Notes: generated from the sequence alone by a model not told the origin. Positions 15,830 to 25,725 are shown, counted from the stretch's first letter. The stretch: 45,799 bases of DNA from JBCCFW01 sp039029535 (GCA_039029535.1 JBCCFW010000042.1:1-45799); one strand, 5' to 3'. A program made the numbers and translations.

Positions 15830-18800
15830 GTGGTGCTCCGCGGCGTGAAGCGGTCGCTGCCCCTCGCGGCAGCGGCCGCCCTCTCCCTCCTCTCGGCCCT
15901 CCCCGCCCCTGCCGCCAGCCTCGGCGTGCCTCCGGGGCTGCCTGGGCCACCCGCCGGTGATCCCGCCGGCTACCTGATGCTGGTGAGCTTCGACACGGTG
16001 AGTCCCGCCGTGTCGACCGCGCTCGGTGACGTCGCCCGCTTCCAGACGTTCTACATCGAGCTCGCCGATCCCAGCCTCGGTCTCGACGTCGAGATCTACG
16101 ACCCCGGTCTCTACAACCCCAGCGGCAGCGGGCCGCAGCTCGACGTCAACCTCGATCCCACCGGCGCGATCGGCACGATGCGCTACGTGCTCTACGGACC
16201 GCAGGCCGGCGACCCCTACGCGGTGCTCGCCGACCAGACCTTCGGTCCCGACACCGCCGGTACGAACCGCCAGCTCGTGTCGCTCTACTCCGACCCTGCT
16301 CCCGAGGCCGGGCTCTACCACCTCGTGGCCACGATCGACGTCACGGCCGCCGACACTCAGGACATCTCGGTGTTCGGCCTCCGCGTGCCGGACCACGACG
16401 TCCATGCGCTCAACCTCACCCTGGGTGGAGCCGACGCGGGCCCCGCCGGCACGCCCATGCAAGGCGGCGCCACGATCGCAGAGCCCGTGCAGGTTCATCC
16501 GTTCGTCAACGGAGCAAGTGCCGGCAACGATGCCTTCGGTCCGGTGTGCGGTCTCCAGTTCGTGAGCTACGACATGGAGGCGGGCCTCAACGGAGAAGAA
16601 CCTCCCGACATCACCCTCGACACGCGGCAGGGCTTCACGTTCCCGGTCGGGGAAGTGCGCCCCTCCGGTGACGCACGCTGGTTCGCAACCAACCTCGGCG
16701 GCGTGAACGCCGGTCCTCTCGACTCCGACGATCAGGGCACCTGGACCTGGGGGGCCTCGGGCCTGTCCATCCCCGAAGACGCCTTCGAAATGCTCGCTCC
16801 GGCCATCGACGTGAACGCGTTCTCGGTGCAGGTTCTCGATTACGGCGCCGGTCTTCGCGACGTCCTCAACTGGCCCGACGTGCCCGACCGCCCCCCCTTC
16901 GTCGTCTTCAACGCGGATGCGCCCCGGCGGCTCTACCTCCCCCGCGACGACGGCAGCGCTCCTGCTCGCGCCAACCTCGGCCATCACGCGACCATCACGG
17001 GTGGCTTCCCGGTCATCTCACAGGGCGAGACGTCGACGGTCGAGGTCACCGTCGAGGTGCGCAACCCGCACCCCTACGCGCTGACCATGCTCACTGGTCG
17101 CACCACGGTGATCGCCAACCCCGACGTCACCGCCCCCGTGCTCACCGGCATGACCGGCTTGGCCGTGGTGCAGGCCGGCCGTCAGTTCGACTTCAGTGGT
17201 GACGTGGCCGCGGGTACCACGGCCTCGTTCACCTACACGCTCGACATCACGCCCAGCGCTCTCGGTCGCTTCTTCCTCACCGGTGACGGCAGCGACTTCG
17301 TGTCGGCCGGCGCACCGACGACAGCGACCTATCAGACGCCCTACACCGACCCGACCGGCTTCGAGCGGCCCGAGGAGCGTCTCGGTCCCATCTGTCAGAT
17401 CGAGTACGAAGCGGTGGTGCCGGCCTGCTCGTCACGCGCGGAGATCGTCGCCAGCGGCTCCACCCGCACCTGCCCCGGCACGATGCTCACCCTCGACGGC
17501 TCCGGCTCCGAGGTCTTCAACTGTGACGACATCGGTGGCGTGCCGGTCTATCAGTGGAGGGCGAACGGGATGGTCATCGAGGCCTTCCCCGGACCGACCA
17601 GCATCGACGTCGTGGTCCTGGCCGACGACACGTACACGCTCGAGGTGTCCTGCTCCACCGATCTCGACGAGTGCGTGGACACGGCCGAGGTGACCTTCGA
17701 GGTCCTCGACCCACCGACCTTCGACTTCGGTGGCGACCGCGAGATCTGCGGTGGCAGCTCGACGTCGATCACGGCGATGGTGTCGACCATGGCACCGCCG
17801 ATCACCGACCTCCGCTGGGAGACCGATCCTCCCGGCGAGGACGGTGATGGTGCGATGACGCAGACCATCATGGTCGCGCCGAGCCGGACGACGACCTACA
17901 CGTTCTTCGCCACGGACGCCGAGGGCTGTGAGGGCTCGGGCAGCGTGACGGTCACCGTCCGTGGTCCGCAGCCGACGATCACGCCGCCGTCTCCCGACCT
18001 CTGCCCGGGCGAGACCATCGAGCTCACCGCCGAGGCCGGCTTCATGAGCTACCTCTGGTCGACGACGCCGCCCGGCCTGCCCGGTGACGGAGCGATGACA
18101 CCCAGCATCATGGTCGACGCGACCGGCACGTACACGGTCACGGTCACCGACGCGCTGGGTTGCAGCGGACCGGGCTCGGTCGACGTGGTCGTCGCCCCCG
18201 ACGTCACGCCGACCATCACGCCGGTCGATCCCCAGCTCTGCACGGGGAGCACGGTCGGCCTCTTCGGCGGCGCCGGCTTCGTGAGCTATGCCTGGTCCAC
18301 GATGCCGCCGGGTCGCGCCGGTGACGGCGAGACCACGCCCAACATCGTCGCCGACGAGATCGGCGTGACCTACACGCTGACCGTCATCGATCCCCGCGGC
18401 TGCTCGGGCTCGACCTCGGTCACCACCCGCGAGCAGGACCCCTTCGTGCCGGCCTTCACCCCGGCCGAGGCCTCCGGCTGTCCGGGCGACACCGTCTCGG
18501 TCAGCACGTCGAACGTCTACGTGAGCTACCTCTGGGACGCCGAGCCCGACGAGGCCGGCGTCGACGGCGCCGACACCCGCACCATCATCGCGGGCACGCC
18601 GGGCTCGACCTACACGGTCACCGTCGTCGACACGTCGGGCTGCACGGGCATCGGTACCTTCACGTTCGATGCTCTTCCCGACGGCCTGCCGCCCGCACTG
18701 GGGCCGAGCCTTCGAGCGCGACGCATCGATCCCGACGACCTCGAGCTCACCAGGACCGACGTGGTCGCGGACACCTCCGGCTACGAGATCGTCTCGCTCG

Positions 18801-19006
18801 ACTGCGACTCGGATCTCGACGGAACCTGTGATGTCGACCCGACCCCCATGGCGCTGGGCATGCCCGACATGAGCGCCATCGAGAACCCCGGAACGGAGCG
18901 ACACGTGGAAGCCGACGGCTTGAACCGCGCTTCGTTCCTCGTCTTCTACAAGGTTCGAGGACTGTCACCGTGCTCGTCGACGCCCGGCCCCTTCCTCTCA
19001 CCGTGA
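15830..19006 (+). CDS. Large secreted Ig/PKD-like repeat protein
   Basis: About 1058 residues. The start is uncertain: GTGs at 15830, 15833 and 15845 all precede the signal peptide (KRSLPLAAAAALSLLSALPAPAAS), and no strong ribosome site is visible. Residues up to about 520 are beta-rich with phrases such as GLYHLVATIDVTA and VEVTVEVRNPHPYALTM. From about 530 to 945 come roughly five tandem Ig/PKD-like domains of 75-85 residues with shared signatures CPGETIELTA, SYLWST.PPG..GDGAMT and YTVTVTD..GCSG. The C-terminal 110 residues (LRARRIDPDDLELT ... FLVFYKVRGLSPC) look like a domain that ends many secreted proteins of this kind. Probably a surface adhesin or stalk. Its stop overlaps the next gene's GTG by 4 bp. 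Confidence 0.8.
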   Translation: MVLRGVKRSLPLAAAAALSLLSALPAPAASLGVPPGLPGPPAGDPAGYLMLVSFDTVSPAVSTALGDVARFQTFYIELADPSLGLDVEIYDPGLYNPSGSGPQLDVNLDPTGAIGTMRYVLYGPQAGDPYAVLADQTFGPDTAGTNRQLVSLYSDPAPEAGLYHLVATIDVTAADTQDISVFGLRVPDHDVHALNLTLGGADAGPAGTPMQGGATIAEPVQVHPFVNGASAGNDAFGPVCGLQFVSYDMEAGLNGEEPPDITLDTRQGFTFPVGEVRPSGDARWFATNLGGVNAGPLDSDDQGTWTWGASGLSIPEDAFEMLAPAIDVNAFSVQVLDYGAGLRDVLNWPDVPDRPPFVVFNADAPRRLYLPRDDGSAPARANLGHHATITGGFPVISQGETSTVEVTVEVRNPHPYALTMLTGRTTVIANPDVTAPVLTGMTGLAVVQAGRQFDFSGDVAAGTTASFTYTLDITPSALGRFFLTGDGSDFVSAGAPTTATYQTPYTDPTGFERPEERLGPICQIEYEAVVPACSSRAEIVASGSTRTCPGTMLTLDGSGSEVFNCDDIGGVPVYQWRANGMVIEAFPGPTSIDVVVLADDTYTLEVSCSTDLDECVDTAEVTFEVLDPPTFDFGGDREICGGSSTSITAMVSTMAPPITDLRWETDPPGEDGDGAMTQTIMVAPSRTTTYTFFATDAEGCEGSGSVTVTVRGPQPTITPPSPDLCPGETIELTAEAGFMSYLWSTTPPGLPGDGAMTPSIMVDATGTYTVTVTDALGCSGPGSVDVVVAPDVTPTITPVDPQLCTGSTVGLFGGAGFVSYAWSTMPPGRAGDGETTPNIVADEIGVTYTLTVIDPRGCSGSTSVTTREQDPFVPAFTPAEASGCPGDTVSVSTSNVYVSYLWDAEPDEAGVDGADTRTIIAGTPGSTYTVTVVDTSGCTGIGTFTFDALPDGLPPALGPSLRARRIDPDDLELTRTDVVADTSGYEIVSLDCDSDLDGTCDVDPTPMALGMPDMSAIENPGTERHVEADGLNRASFLVFYKVRGLSPCSSTPGPFLSP

Positions 19007-19956
19007 CTCGCCTCCGAGCCTCGGTCCCCGGCCCCCTGGCCTGCCTGCTGACGCTGTCCCTGCTGGGGCTCGGCTGCAGTGCTGCCGACCACGAAGCCCA
19101 GCAGGCGAAGGTCGTCGCGCTCGAAGCACGTCTCGCCGAGACCGAGCAGCGTCTGCTCGAGCGCGAGCGCGCGGACCAGGCCCAGCAGGTCGCGGCCGCG
19201 GCATCGCAGCTCGACGCCATCGACTTCCAGGCGCTGACCCGTCGTCTCAAGCAAGGCGAGCGCATCGCGCCCGGTGACGTCACTCAGGTCCGAGGAGCCT
19301 CCCGGGCCGTGCGACACGTGAACTGGCCGGAGCGGCTCCAGTCGATCGCCGACGACTCGGCCGAGGCCCTCGGCCAGCTCTCCGACGCCTTGCTCGGCGG
19401 TGACTGGGAGGGTGCCGCCCCGCTCTCGGCCGCTGCCTTCACGTTCCAGCGCGAGCTCGTCCGCTCGTCGGACGTCTGGCTGACTCTCGACCACCCCTGG
19501 GAGCGCACCGCGGAGTCGGGTCATCACCACGATCATCATCACGATCACGGTGAGGCCCACGCCGACCACGACCCCTACCACGGTGGTCAGCTCGGCATGA
19601 GCGGCGACCTCCATCTCGAGGTCGTCCGCACTGGACCCGATTCGTGGCAAGTCTGGTTGACCGACGCCTGGCGCAAGCCGGTCAGCCCCGCCGGGGTCAC
19701 CGGCAACTTCTTGCTCTTCCCCGACGAGGACGGCGAGATCGCTCTCTCGTTGAAGGCCGTCGGTGACGAGCTCGACGAGGCCCGGCTCGAAGCGAGTGGC
19801 GGTCCCCGCGATGCCGGCGCTCGAACGATCGGCCTCCGTCTCTCGGGCACCACCGAGGGCGACGTCATCATGGACTTCGGCTTCGGCCCGTGGGGTGCCG
19901 CCAGCACGCAGACGGCGCCCAGCACGCAGACGGCGCCCAGCACCCAGACGCACTAG
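19003..19956 (+). CDS. Probable lipoprotein with coiled coil and His-rich metal-binding loop
   Basis: 317 residues from the GTG at 19003, which overlaps the upstream stop (GTGA); another in-frame GTG at 18970 is less likely. A signal peptide ends LSLLGLGC with C25 as the likely lipidation site. Residues about 28-65 are a short coiled coil (AKVVALEARLAETEQRLLERER). A His/Asp-rich stretch follows (SGHHHDHHHDHGEAHADHD, about residues 170-190), typical of zinc, nickel or copper binding. The C-terminal half is beta-like and unrecognised. It ends in a short repeat STQTAP-STQTAP-STQTH, resembling the linker of the 13695-14741 product. A metal-binding envelope role is inferred. Confidence 0.8.
   Translation: MTRLRASVPGPLACLLTLSLLGLGCSAADHEAQQAKVVALEARLAETEQRLLERERADQAQQVAAAASQLDAIDFQALTRRLKQGERIAPGDVTQVRGASRAVRHVNWPERLQSIADDSAEALGQLSDALLGGDWEGAAPLSAAAFTFQRELVRSSDVWLTLDHPWERTAESGHHHDHHHDHGEAHADHDPYHGGQLGMSGDLHLEVVRTGPDSWQVWLTDAWRKPVSPAGVTGNFLLFPDEDGEIALSLKAVGDELDEARLEASGGPRDAGARTIGLRLSGTTEGDVIMDFGFGPWGAASTQTAPSTQTAPSTQTH
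19903..19951. repeat. 18-bp tandem repeat at gene 3' end
   Basis: Two exact copies of an 18-bp unit (19903-19920 and 19921-19938, starting AGCACGCAGACGG) plus a partial, diverged third copy encode the STQTAP tail of the lipoprotein. Confidence 0.85.
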
Positions 19957-20303
19957 TGTCCTGAATCAGAGATTCGCCTGCAGTCTCGGCGCGCCTCGGA
20001 GACGCTGGCGTCGTTCTCCTCCCTCGAGAATCCTCACGTGGGATTGGCCACGCTCCGGTTCTCTCGGTCGTCGGGCCTCGCCAGCGACTCCGATCCATCG
20101 CCGATCCAAGACAGGGAACCTCTGACTCAGAACACGCGCTCGAAACCAGTTCGCTGGACCAGCTCCCGGACGGTTCCCAGGCGGCAATCGGTCTCGTGGC
20201 GGGCTATCTTCCAGCCCGTGCGATCATCCGGTGAGGTCCGGCGAGGGCTCGCGCTTTCGAATCGACCGGCCTCGCCGATCGTCCCTGGTCCGAGGAGCCC
20301 CCA
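19957..20303. other. Intergenic region, no gene seen
   Basis: 347 bp before the M28-like gene. I see no credible ORF or RNA gene. There is a -10-like TATCTT at 20205-20210 without a matching -35, and only short inverted repeats (for example GAATC-AGA-GATTC near 19964). Confidence 0.5.
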
Positions 20304-23042
20304 ATGCGCCTGCGTCCCGTTTTTCTGACCACGAGCCTGTTCACCGTCCTGGGCGTCCTGGTCCCGACATCCGGCCACGCCGAGGCCCCGGCGCCTGATC
20401 AGCGTGCCTCGCTGAAGCTCTCGTCGGATAGTGACGGCAGCGCTGGGCTCGCGCTCTACCTCGATGCCTACCTGGCTCAGGAAGACCGTGGTGACACGGC
20501 CGCCCGAGACTTCCGACGCAACGTCGGCCTCCGCCACGCCATCGACCCGTCGTCGGACTCCGTCGTCGCCGACGACGAGGTGGCGATGGCCTTCCACCAG
20601 CTCCGTCGACGTCTCGGTGACGACCGCTTCTTCTCAGGCCTACGACAACTTGCCGAGCGATTCGGAAGCAAGCGCGCGTCCTGGCGCGACATCGAGAAGG
20701 CCCTGACCCAGGGCAGCGCCGACGCGAAGGGTCTGCTCTCCGAATGGACCGAGCGACCGGGCCTCCCCCGTCTCCGCCTGACCTCGCTCAGTCAACGTCC
20801 CGAGGGAACGCTCGTCGGCGTCGTGCAAGACGGCCCGGTCCACGACCTGGATCTCGAGCTGGGGGTGACCTTCACCGACGGCACGACGCTCCAGCAGCCT
20901 TTCCGCATGACGCAGGAAACGATGGACGTCGTCATTGAGAGCGAGCGTCCGGTGCAGCGGGTCGTCCTCGATCCCGACTGGCAGGTCCCGGTGAGCCTCC
21001 GCGCGCAGCAACAACCGCCTTGCCTGGCTCGCACGCTGGCGTCGAAGCGGCTCATCTGCGTGCCGCCGGAGCCCGGCGAGGACGCCCAGCTCGTCGTGAA
21101 GGGGACCATCGAGCGCTACCGAAAGCTGGCCGAGCGCTTCGCCGAAGAGCACGGCGGCGAGGTCATCTCCTCGCTTCACCTCGCGCAGGGCGAGCTCGAC
21201 TCGGCCTCGGTCGTCCTGTTCGGCAACCGCGACCTGAACCGCTGGGTGCACGAGCTCGGTCCGGAGTTCGAGAAGCAGGGCTACGACATCCTCAGCCCCG
21301 ATCGCTTCCGCGCGGGAACTCGGGTCTGGAAGCAGCCCGGCGACGCGCTCCTGGCCACCATCGATCATCCGGCTCTCGACGGAGCGACCCTCTCCGTCTT
21401 CGTCGCCAACTCGGAAGCCGGTCTCTCGGCATCGGAACACCTGCTCACGCACGGCCTCGACAGCTGGATCGCCTTCCGCGACGGCAACGCGCTCGAGCGG
21501 GCTCAAGCCTGGCCGGAAGACGAGCTCCGCGAGCTGCGACGCAGTGACGCTGGGCCCGTCGCAGCTCAGCAGCGGCTCATGGCGACCGTCGAAGCCCTCG
21601 TCGGCCCCGAGATGGAGGGACGACTGTCGGGAAGCGGCGGCAACCTCCGCGCGGTGCAACACGTGGTCGACAGCTTCCAGGAGCTTCGCCTACAACCGGT
21701 CGACGATCGCGACCACCACCGCTCGTTCTTCTTCGTCTCGCACAACCTCCCGCGCAGCGGCGTCCTCTTCCGCCGGCCCACGCCCGGAGTCGCCTACCAG
21801 CGTCACATGCTTCTCCCCGCCAGCTTCTCCCTGCCCATTCCGGAGAAGCTCACTCAGGTGACGGGCTCGGCGATGACACGGCTGCCGCCAGCCGACCAGC
21901 CCATCATCGCGCCCTTCCCCAAGGGCGTGGTTCACGTGGGCACGATCGACTCACCGGCCTGGGAAGGCGTCGACCTCGAAGAGTCGCTGGCGATCATCCT
22001 CGACACCTGGGCCCCACCGACCGATCCGGACGAGCGTGAGCGAGCGGAGAACGAGCGCACGCCGGTTTACCTGGAGCTGCTCCCCGAAGTGCGTCGGCGC
22101 AACGGCGCGCACCTCGTCGTGATCCGTACGGGGGTCGAGGCCCCGGGCTTCGCTCCGCTGACGTCCTACCCCTCCTTGTCGGCCGTCTCGGATCCCCGAG
22201 CCCAGCGCTTGCTCGAAGAAGAAGGACGACTCGGGGTCGCCCGCTGGTGTGCTCAGTTGGCCGCCCACGCGCCCGAGCCGTCGGCCGACGTCGGGCTGCA
22301 CTTCGCGGGTGCCAGCACGGCCGCCGGCCTGGCCGAGGCCGGCCTGCGCGAGCCGGGTGATCGCATCTTCACCGACGGCACCATGGACCTCCGCTTCCGG
22401 ATCACCGCGATGCGTCTCGACGATCGCAACTTGAAGGCACAGGTGCCGGGCGACCTGCCGTTCAACCAGGGGGTCGTCATCGTGTCGGCGCATCACGACG
22501 GCGTCGGACACTCGAAGGACGGCACCATCCTCCAGGGCGCCAGCAACAACGCGGCCGGAGTGGCCGTCATGCTCGAGCTCGCCCGCCGGCTGGGAGAGAG
22601 CCCCGCCGAGCTCGGGGTCATCTTCATCAGTCACGGTGGCGCCGAGTGGGGTCAGCACGGAGCGAAGCTGGAAGCGCAGCAGTGGCCCAAGCACTGGCCC
22701 ATCAAGGCGCTCGTGAACCTCGACTCGATCGGTCGCCGCGACGAACCCCTCCACGTGATCGGTCGGTCGCGGGAGCCCGCTCTCGCCGAGCTCCTCGAAC
22801 GCAAGGCCGAAGAGCACGGGCTCGTGCTCGGTGAGGACATCGATCACCGGGCCGATCGCGACGGCGGCGATCACTGGCCCTGGGTCGAGCGAGGCCACCC
22901 GGCGGTGACGCTGTCTCAGGCGACGGACCTCGATGGCGCGCTCGATCGCATCGAGGGCCTCGACCCGGCAGCGCTGGAGTCCCTGACCGACGCGCTCGAA
23001 GCGGCCGTGCGCGAGCTGGCCCGCCCTGCCGACGAAGGCTGA
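20304..23042 (+). CDS. Exported M28 peptidase-like protein with degraded active site
   Basis: 912 residues; signal peptide MRLRPVFLTTS...TSGHA, with GAGGAG 6 nt before the ATG. Residues about 85-250 resemble the C-terminal part of M1 aminopeptidases (LRRRLGDDRFFSGLRQL, ASWRDIEKAL, LLSEWTERPGLPRLRL), but no HEXXH segment is present. The C-terminus (about 700-910) has the M28 fold signature: SAHHDG (H730, D732), GASNNAAGVAVMLELA, NLDSIGR (D807) and GGDHWPW (H857). The bridging Asp of the usual GA-x-D-N motif is N748, and the first Glu of the usual E-E pair is A780 (second kept as E781). Loss of a metal bridge and of the general base suggests a non-catalytic or altered enzyme. Confidence 0.8.
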   Translation: MRLRPVFLTTSLFTVLGVLVPTSGHAEAPAPDQRASLKLSSDSDGSAGLALYLDAYLAQEDRGDTAARDFRRNVGLRHAIDPSSDSVVADDEVAMAFHQLRRRLGDDRFFSGLRQLAERFGSKRASWRDIEKALTQGSADAKGLLSEWTERPGLPRLRLTSLSQRPEGTLVGVVQDGPVHDLDLELGVTFTDGTTLQQPFRMTQETMDVVIESERPVQRVVLDPDWQVPVSLRAQQQPPCLARTLASKRLICVPPEPGEDAQLVVKGTIERYRKLAERFAEEHGGEVISSLHLAQGELDSASVVLFGNRDLNRWVHELGPEFEKQGYDILSPDRFRAGTRVWKQPGDALLATIDHPALDGATLSVFVANSEAGLSASEHLLTHGLDSWIAFRDGNALERAQAWPEDELRELRRSDAGPVAAQQRLMATVEALVGPEMEGRLSGSGGNLRAVQHVVDSFQELRLQPVDDRDHHRSFFFVSHNLPRSGVLFRRPTPGVAYQRHMLLPASFSLPIPEKLTQVTGSAMTRLPPADQPIIAPFPKGVVHVGTIDSPAWEGVDLEESLAIILDTWAPPTDPDERERAENERTPVYLELLPEVRRRNGAHLVVIRTGVEAPGFAPLTSYPSLSAVSDPRAQRLLEEEGRLGVARWCAQLAAHAPEPSADVGLHFAGASTAAGLAEAGLREPGDRIFTDGTMDLRFRITAMRLDDRNLKAQVPGDLPFNQGVVIVSAHHDGVGHSKDGTILQGASNNAAGVAVMLELARRLGESPAELGVIFISHGGAEWGQHGAKLEAQQWPKHWPIKALVNLDSIGRRDEPLHVIGRSREPALAELLERKAEEHGLVLGEDIDHRADRDGGDHWPWVERGHPAVTLSQATDLDGALDRIEGLDPAALESLTDALEAAVRELARPADEG

Positions 23043-23057
23043 GGGCACGCCCTTCCG

Positions 23058-23690
23058 TCAGGAGATCGGCAGCCCTTCCTCATCGACCTGCGGACGCGGC
23101 ATCGAGAACAGCTCACCCAGCGGCGTGTAGTGCGGTCCGCCGAGACGTCCCACGGGATCCAACAGCGCGGGATCGATGCGTCCGTCAGATTGGCGGATCT
23201 CGCGGGACACGTGGAAGCGCAGCACGCGTCCGATCACCAGGCAGACCGCAGCGCCGGCGGGCTGGTCGACGAGCTCGACCGTCACGCACTCCATGTGGAC
23301 GGGGCAGTCCTTCACGCGAGGCGCCGCAACCTTGTCGGACGGGATGGCCTCGAGCCCGGCGACCGAGAACTCGTCGACGTGATGGGCATACTCGCCGGAG
23401 CTGATCACGGCAGCCGCACAGGTCTTGCGATCGACCACGTTGACCACGAACTCCTTCGTGGCACGGATGTTTCGCATCGTATCCTTCTCGCCATCACGGG
23501 TCTTCGCGATCGACAACGCGAGCAGCGGCGGCCGCGCGCTGACGCCCATGAAGAACGAGAAGGGCGACAGGTTGCGGATGCCCGCATCCGAGAGAGTCGA
23601 GACGAGCGCGATCGGTCGCGGCACGATGGCCCCGATCATCAGCTCGTAGGCATCGCGCGGACTGAGATCACCCGGGTCGATGGCTTTCAT
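23058..23690 (-). CDS. Flavin reductase-like FMN-binding split-barrel protein
   Basis: 210 residues with the FMN-binding split-barrel pattern of the flavin-reductase-like family: MIGAIVPRPIALVSTLSDAG, NLSPFSFFMGVSARPPLLALSI, DTMRNIRATKEFVVNVVD, and a C-terminal LGGPHYTPLGELFSM. Members bind FMN and either reduce it with NAD(P)H or serve as unknown oxidoreductases; the substrate cannot be told from sequence. Its start lies only 35 bp from that of the divergent methyltransferase gene, so the two promoters must overlap or one gene must be read from within the other. Confidence 0.88.
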   Translation of the reverse strand: MKAIDPGDLSPRDAYELMIGAIVPRPIALVSTLSDAGIRNLSPFSFFMGVSARPPLLALSIAKTRDGEKDTMRNIRATKEFVVNVVDRKTCAAAVISSGEYAHHVDEFSVAGLEAIPSDKVAAPRVKDCPVHMECVTVELVDQPAGAAVCLVIGRVLRFHVSREIRQSDGRIDPALLDPVGRLGGPHYTPLGELFSMPRPQVDEEGLPIS

Positions 23691-23725
23691 GAGGCCACTG
23701 CCGGCAACTCCGAGAGGACGGTTGG

Positions 23726-25138
23726 ATGGGGAAGCGCCATCCTAGCAGCGAGCCACGGAGGAAGCGGACCGCCCCCCCCGGTTCGCGTTCCGACGCCGCG
23801 CTCGTCGAGCTGAACATCGAGAAGCTCGTTCAAGGCGGCGACGGCCTGGCTCGCCCGGACGACTCCCCAGTCGTCCTCGTCGCCGGTAGCGCACCTGGTG
23901 ACCGCGTGTCGTGTCGAACCTGGAAAGAGGGTCGTCGGCTGCTTCGGGGCGAGATCGTCGAGCTGCTGTCACCCGGGCCGGGACGTCGCAGCGTGCCTTG
24001 TGTCCACGCCGCCGCCTGCGGTGGCTGTCAGTGGCTCCACCTGACCGAGGAGACTCAGCTCACGGCGGTCGACGACCTCCTGGCCGAGGCCCTTCGGCGG
24101 CTCGGGGGCCTCGACCCGACGGACATCGAGCGTCCGTCCTGTCGGCAGGTGAGCGACGGGACTGGCTATCGCCAGCGGGCACGCTTCCAGCTCGACCTGA
24201 GGACGCCCGCGCTCGGCTTCGCGGGCCATCGCAGTCACCGGGTCGTCGACCTCGAGCGCTGCCTGGTTCTCGAGCCCGAGCTCGACACGCTTCGCGGAGC
24301 CGTGCGGGACCGCCTGCCCGAGCTCTCGACGCTCCTCGAGCCACTCGGACGGGCCGAGCTCCGCGTCGACCTGCCCCGTTCGGATGCTGCTGCCGTGATG
24401 CTCGACCTGGGCACGGTCGCCGGAGACGAGCCGAACGAGAACCGACGCGCGGCAGCGCTCGACCTGCTCCGGGAGCTGCCGCCCGTGGCGACTGCCTCGC
24501 TGTCCGACCGGAACCGGCCCGTGATGCAGCACGGCCAGGCCATCGAGTTCCGGAGGGGCCCGACGCACGACCGCGAAGCTCACGTCGGCTTCCACGCCCC
24601 GGGGATCTTCCTCCAGCCGAGCCGCGCCGGGGCTGCAGCCCTGGTCGCGGAAGTGCTCGAGCAGCTCGACGTGATCGCGGCGGGACGCAGCCTGGACGTG
24701 CTCGAGCTCCATTGCGGCACGGGAGGCTTCACCCTCCCGCTGGCGGCGGCGGGCCACCGCGTGACGGCGGTCGAGAGCCAGGTCCCGGCCACGCAGCTCC
24801 TCGAGCGTGCGGCCACCGAGGCTTCACTCCCCGTCGAGGTCCTGGCCGACAGCGATCTCTCGCAGCTCCGCCGCCTCATCGAGGACGGTCGACGCTTCGA
24901 CCTCGTCGTCCTCGACCCGCCCCGAGGCGGCGCTGCCAAGGCCTGTGAGCTCCTCCCCGCCCTCCGGCCGGAAGCCGTGATCCACGTCTCCTGCGATGCC
25001 GCTACGCTGGCTCGAGACGCGAAGGCGCTGTCCGCGGCCGGTCTCGTGCCCCGTCGGGCTCAGCCCTTCCTCCTGTTCCCCCAGACCGCTCACTTCGAGA
25101 CCGTCACCACCTACGAGGCCCAGGCGTCATGCATCTGA
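23726..25138 (+). CDS. TrmA/RlmD-family 5-methyluridine RNA methyltransferase
   Basis: 470 residues. Family members methylate C5 of a uridine in tRNA or 23S rRNA using S-adenosylmethionine. An N-terminal TRAM-like domain (ELNIEKLVQGGDGLAR ... VAGSAPGDRV) is followed by the 4Fe-4S site C92-x5-C98-GG-C101 and C179. The Rossmann-like SAM site is LDVLELHCGTGGFTLPLA. The catalytic region is FDLVVLDPPRGGA and HVSCDAATLARD, with the nucleophilic Cys in SCDAATLARD. This supports an RlmD/RlmC-type enzyme rather than TrmA, which lacks the cluster, but the exact target is not decidable here. A ribosome site AGAGGA precedes the ATG. It overlaps the next small gene. Confidence 0.92.
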   Translation: MGKRHPSSEPRRKRTAPPGSRSDAALVELNIEKLVQGGDGLARPDDSPVVLVAGSAPGDRVSCRTWKEGRRLLRGEIVELLSPGPGRRSVPCVHAAACGGCQWLHLTEETQLTAVDDLLAEALRRLGGLDPTDIERPSCRQVSDGTGYRQRARFQLDLRTPALGFAGHRSHRVVDLERCLVLEPELDTLRGAVRDRLPELSTLLEPLGRAELRVDLPRSDAAAVMLDLGTVAGDEPNENRRAAALDLLRELPPVATASLSDRNRPVMQHGQAIEFRRGPTHDREAHVGFHAPGIFLQPSRAGAAALVAEVLEQLDVIAAGRSLDVLELHCGTGGFTLPLAAAGHRVTAVESQVPATQLLERAATEASLPVEVLADSDLSQLRRLIEDGRRFDLVVLDPPRGGAAKACELLPALRPEAVIHVSCDAATLARDAKALSAAGLVPRRAQPFLLFPQTAHFETVTTYEAQASCI

Positions 25139-25347
25139 TGACCTTCCACCGCATCCTGATCGGCACCGCCGCGGTCGTGGCCCTGCTCTTCGCCGTCTGG
25201 AACCTCACCGTCGACGCCGCGGGCACCGGCTGGGTCCCCAAGGCGACCGCGGCGCTCAGCGCGCTGGTCGGGGTGGTGCTTCTCGTCTATCTCCACTCGG
25301 TCCGTGGAAAGACCCTCATGCCCCCCAAACCACCCCAAGACGGCTGA
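25129..25347 (+). CDS. Small two-helix membrane protein
   Basis: 72 residues (or 69 from the ATG at 25138, which overlaps the upstream TGA as TGATG). Two hydrophobic segments, LIGTAAVVALLFAVWNLTV and TAALSALVGVVLLVYLHSV, are separated by a short polar loop with AAGTGWVPKA. The C-terminus is Lys/Pro-rich. The family is not recognised. The overlap indicates translational coupling with the RNA methyltransferase gene. Confidence 0.75.
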   Translation: MHLMTFHRILIGTAAVVALLFAVWNLTVDAAGTGWVPKATAALSALVGVVLLVYLHSVRGKTLMPPKPPQDG

Positions 25348-25358
25348 AATAGCCCTGC

Positions 25359-25387
25359 TTGACGCTCTCAGCCTGTCACCGTAATCT
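25359..25387 (+). promoter_or_regulatory. Near-consensus sigma-70 promoter for ferredoxin
   Basis: TTGACG (25359-25364), exactly 17-nt spacer, TAATCT (25382-25387), 69 nt upstream of the ferredoxin ATG. The best promoter match in the window. Confidence 0.75.
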
Positions 25388-25456
25388 GTGCCGCTGTGGG
25401 GTCCCTGCCGCTTGCGAGTGTCGCTGGCCTCCGGTCCCCCTGAGTACGGAAAGACC

Positions 25457-25711
<255 letters not shown>

Positions 25712-25725
25712 GCCTGCGTCCGATC

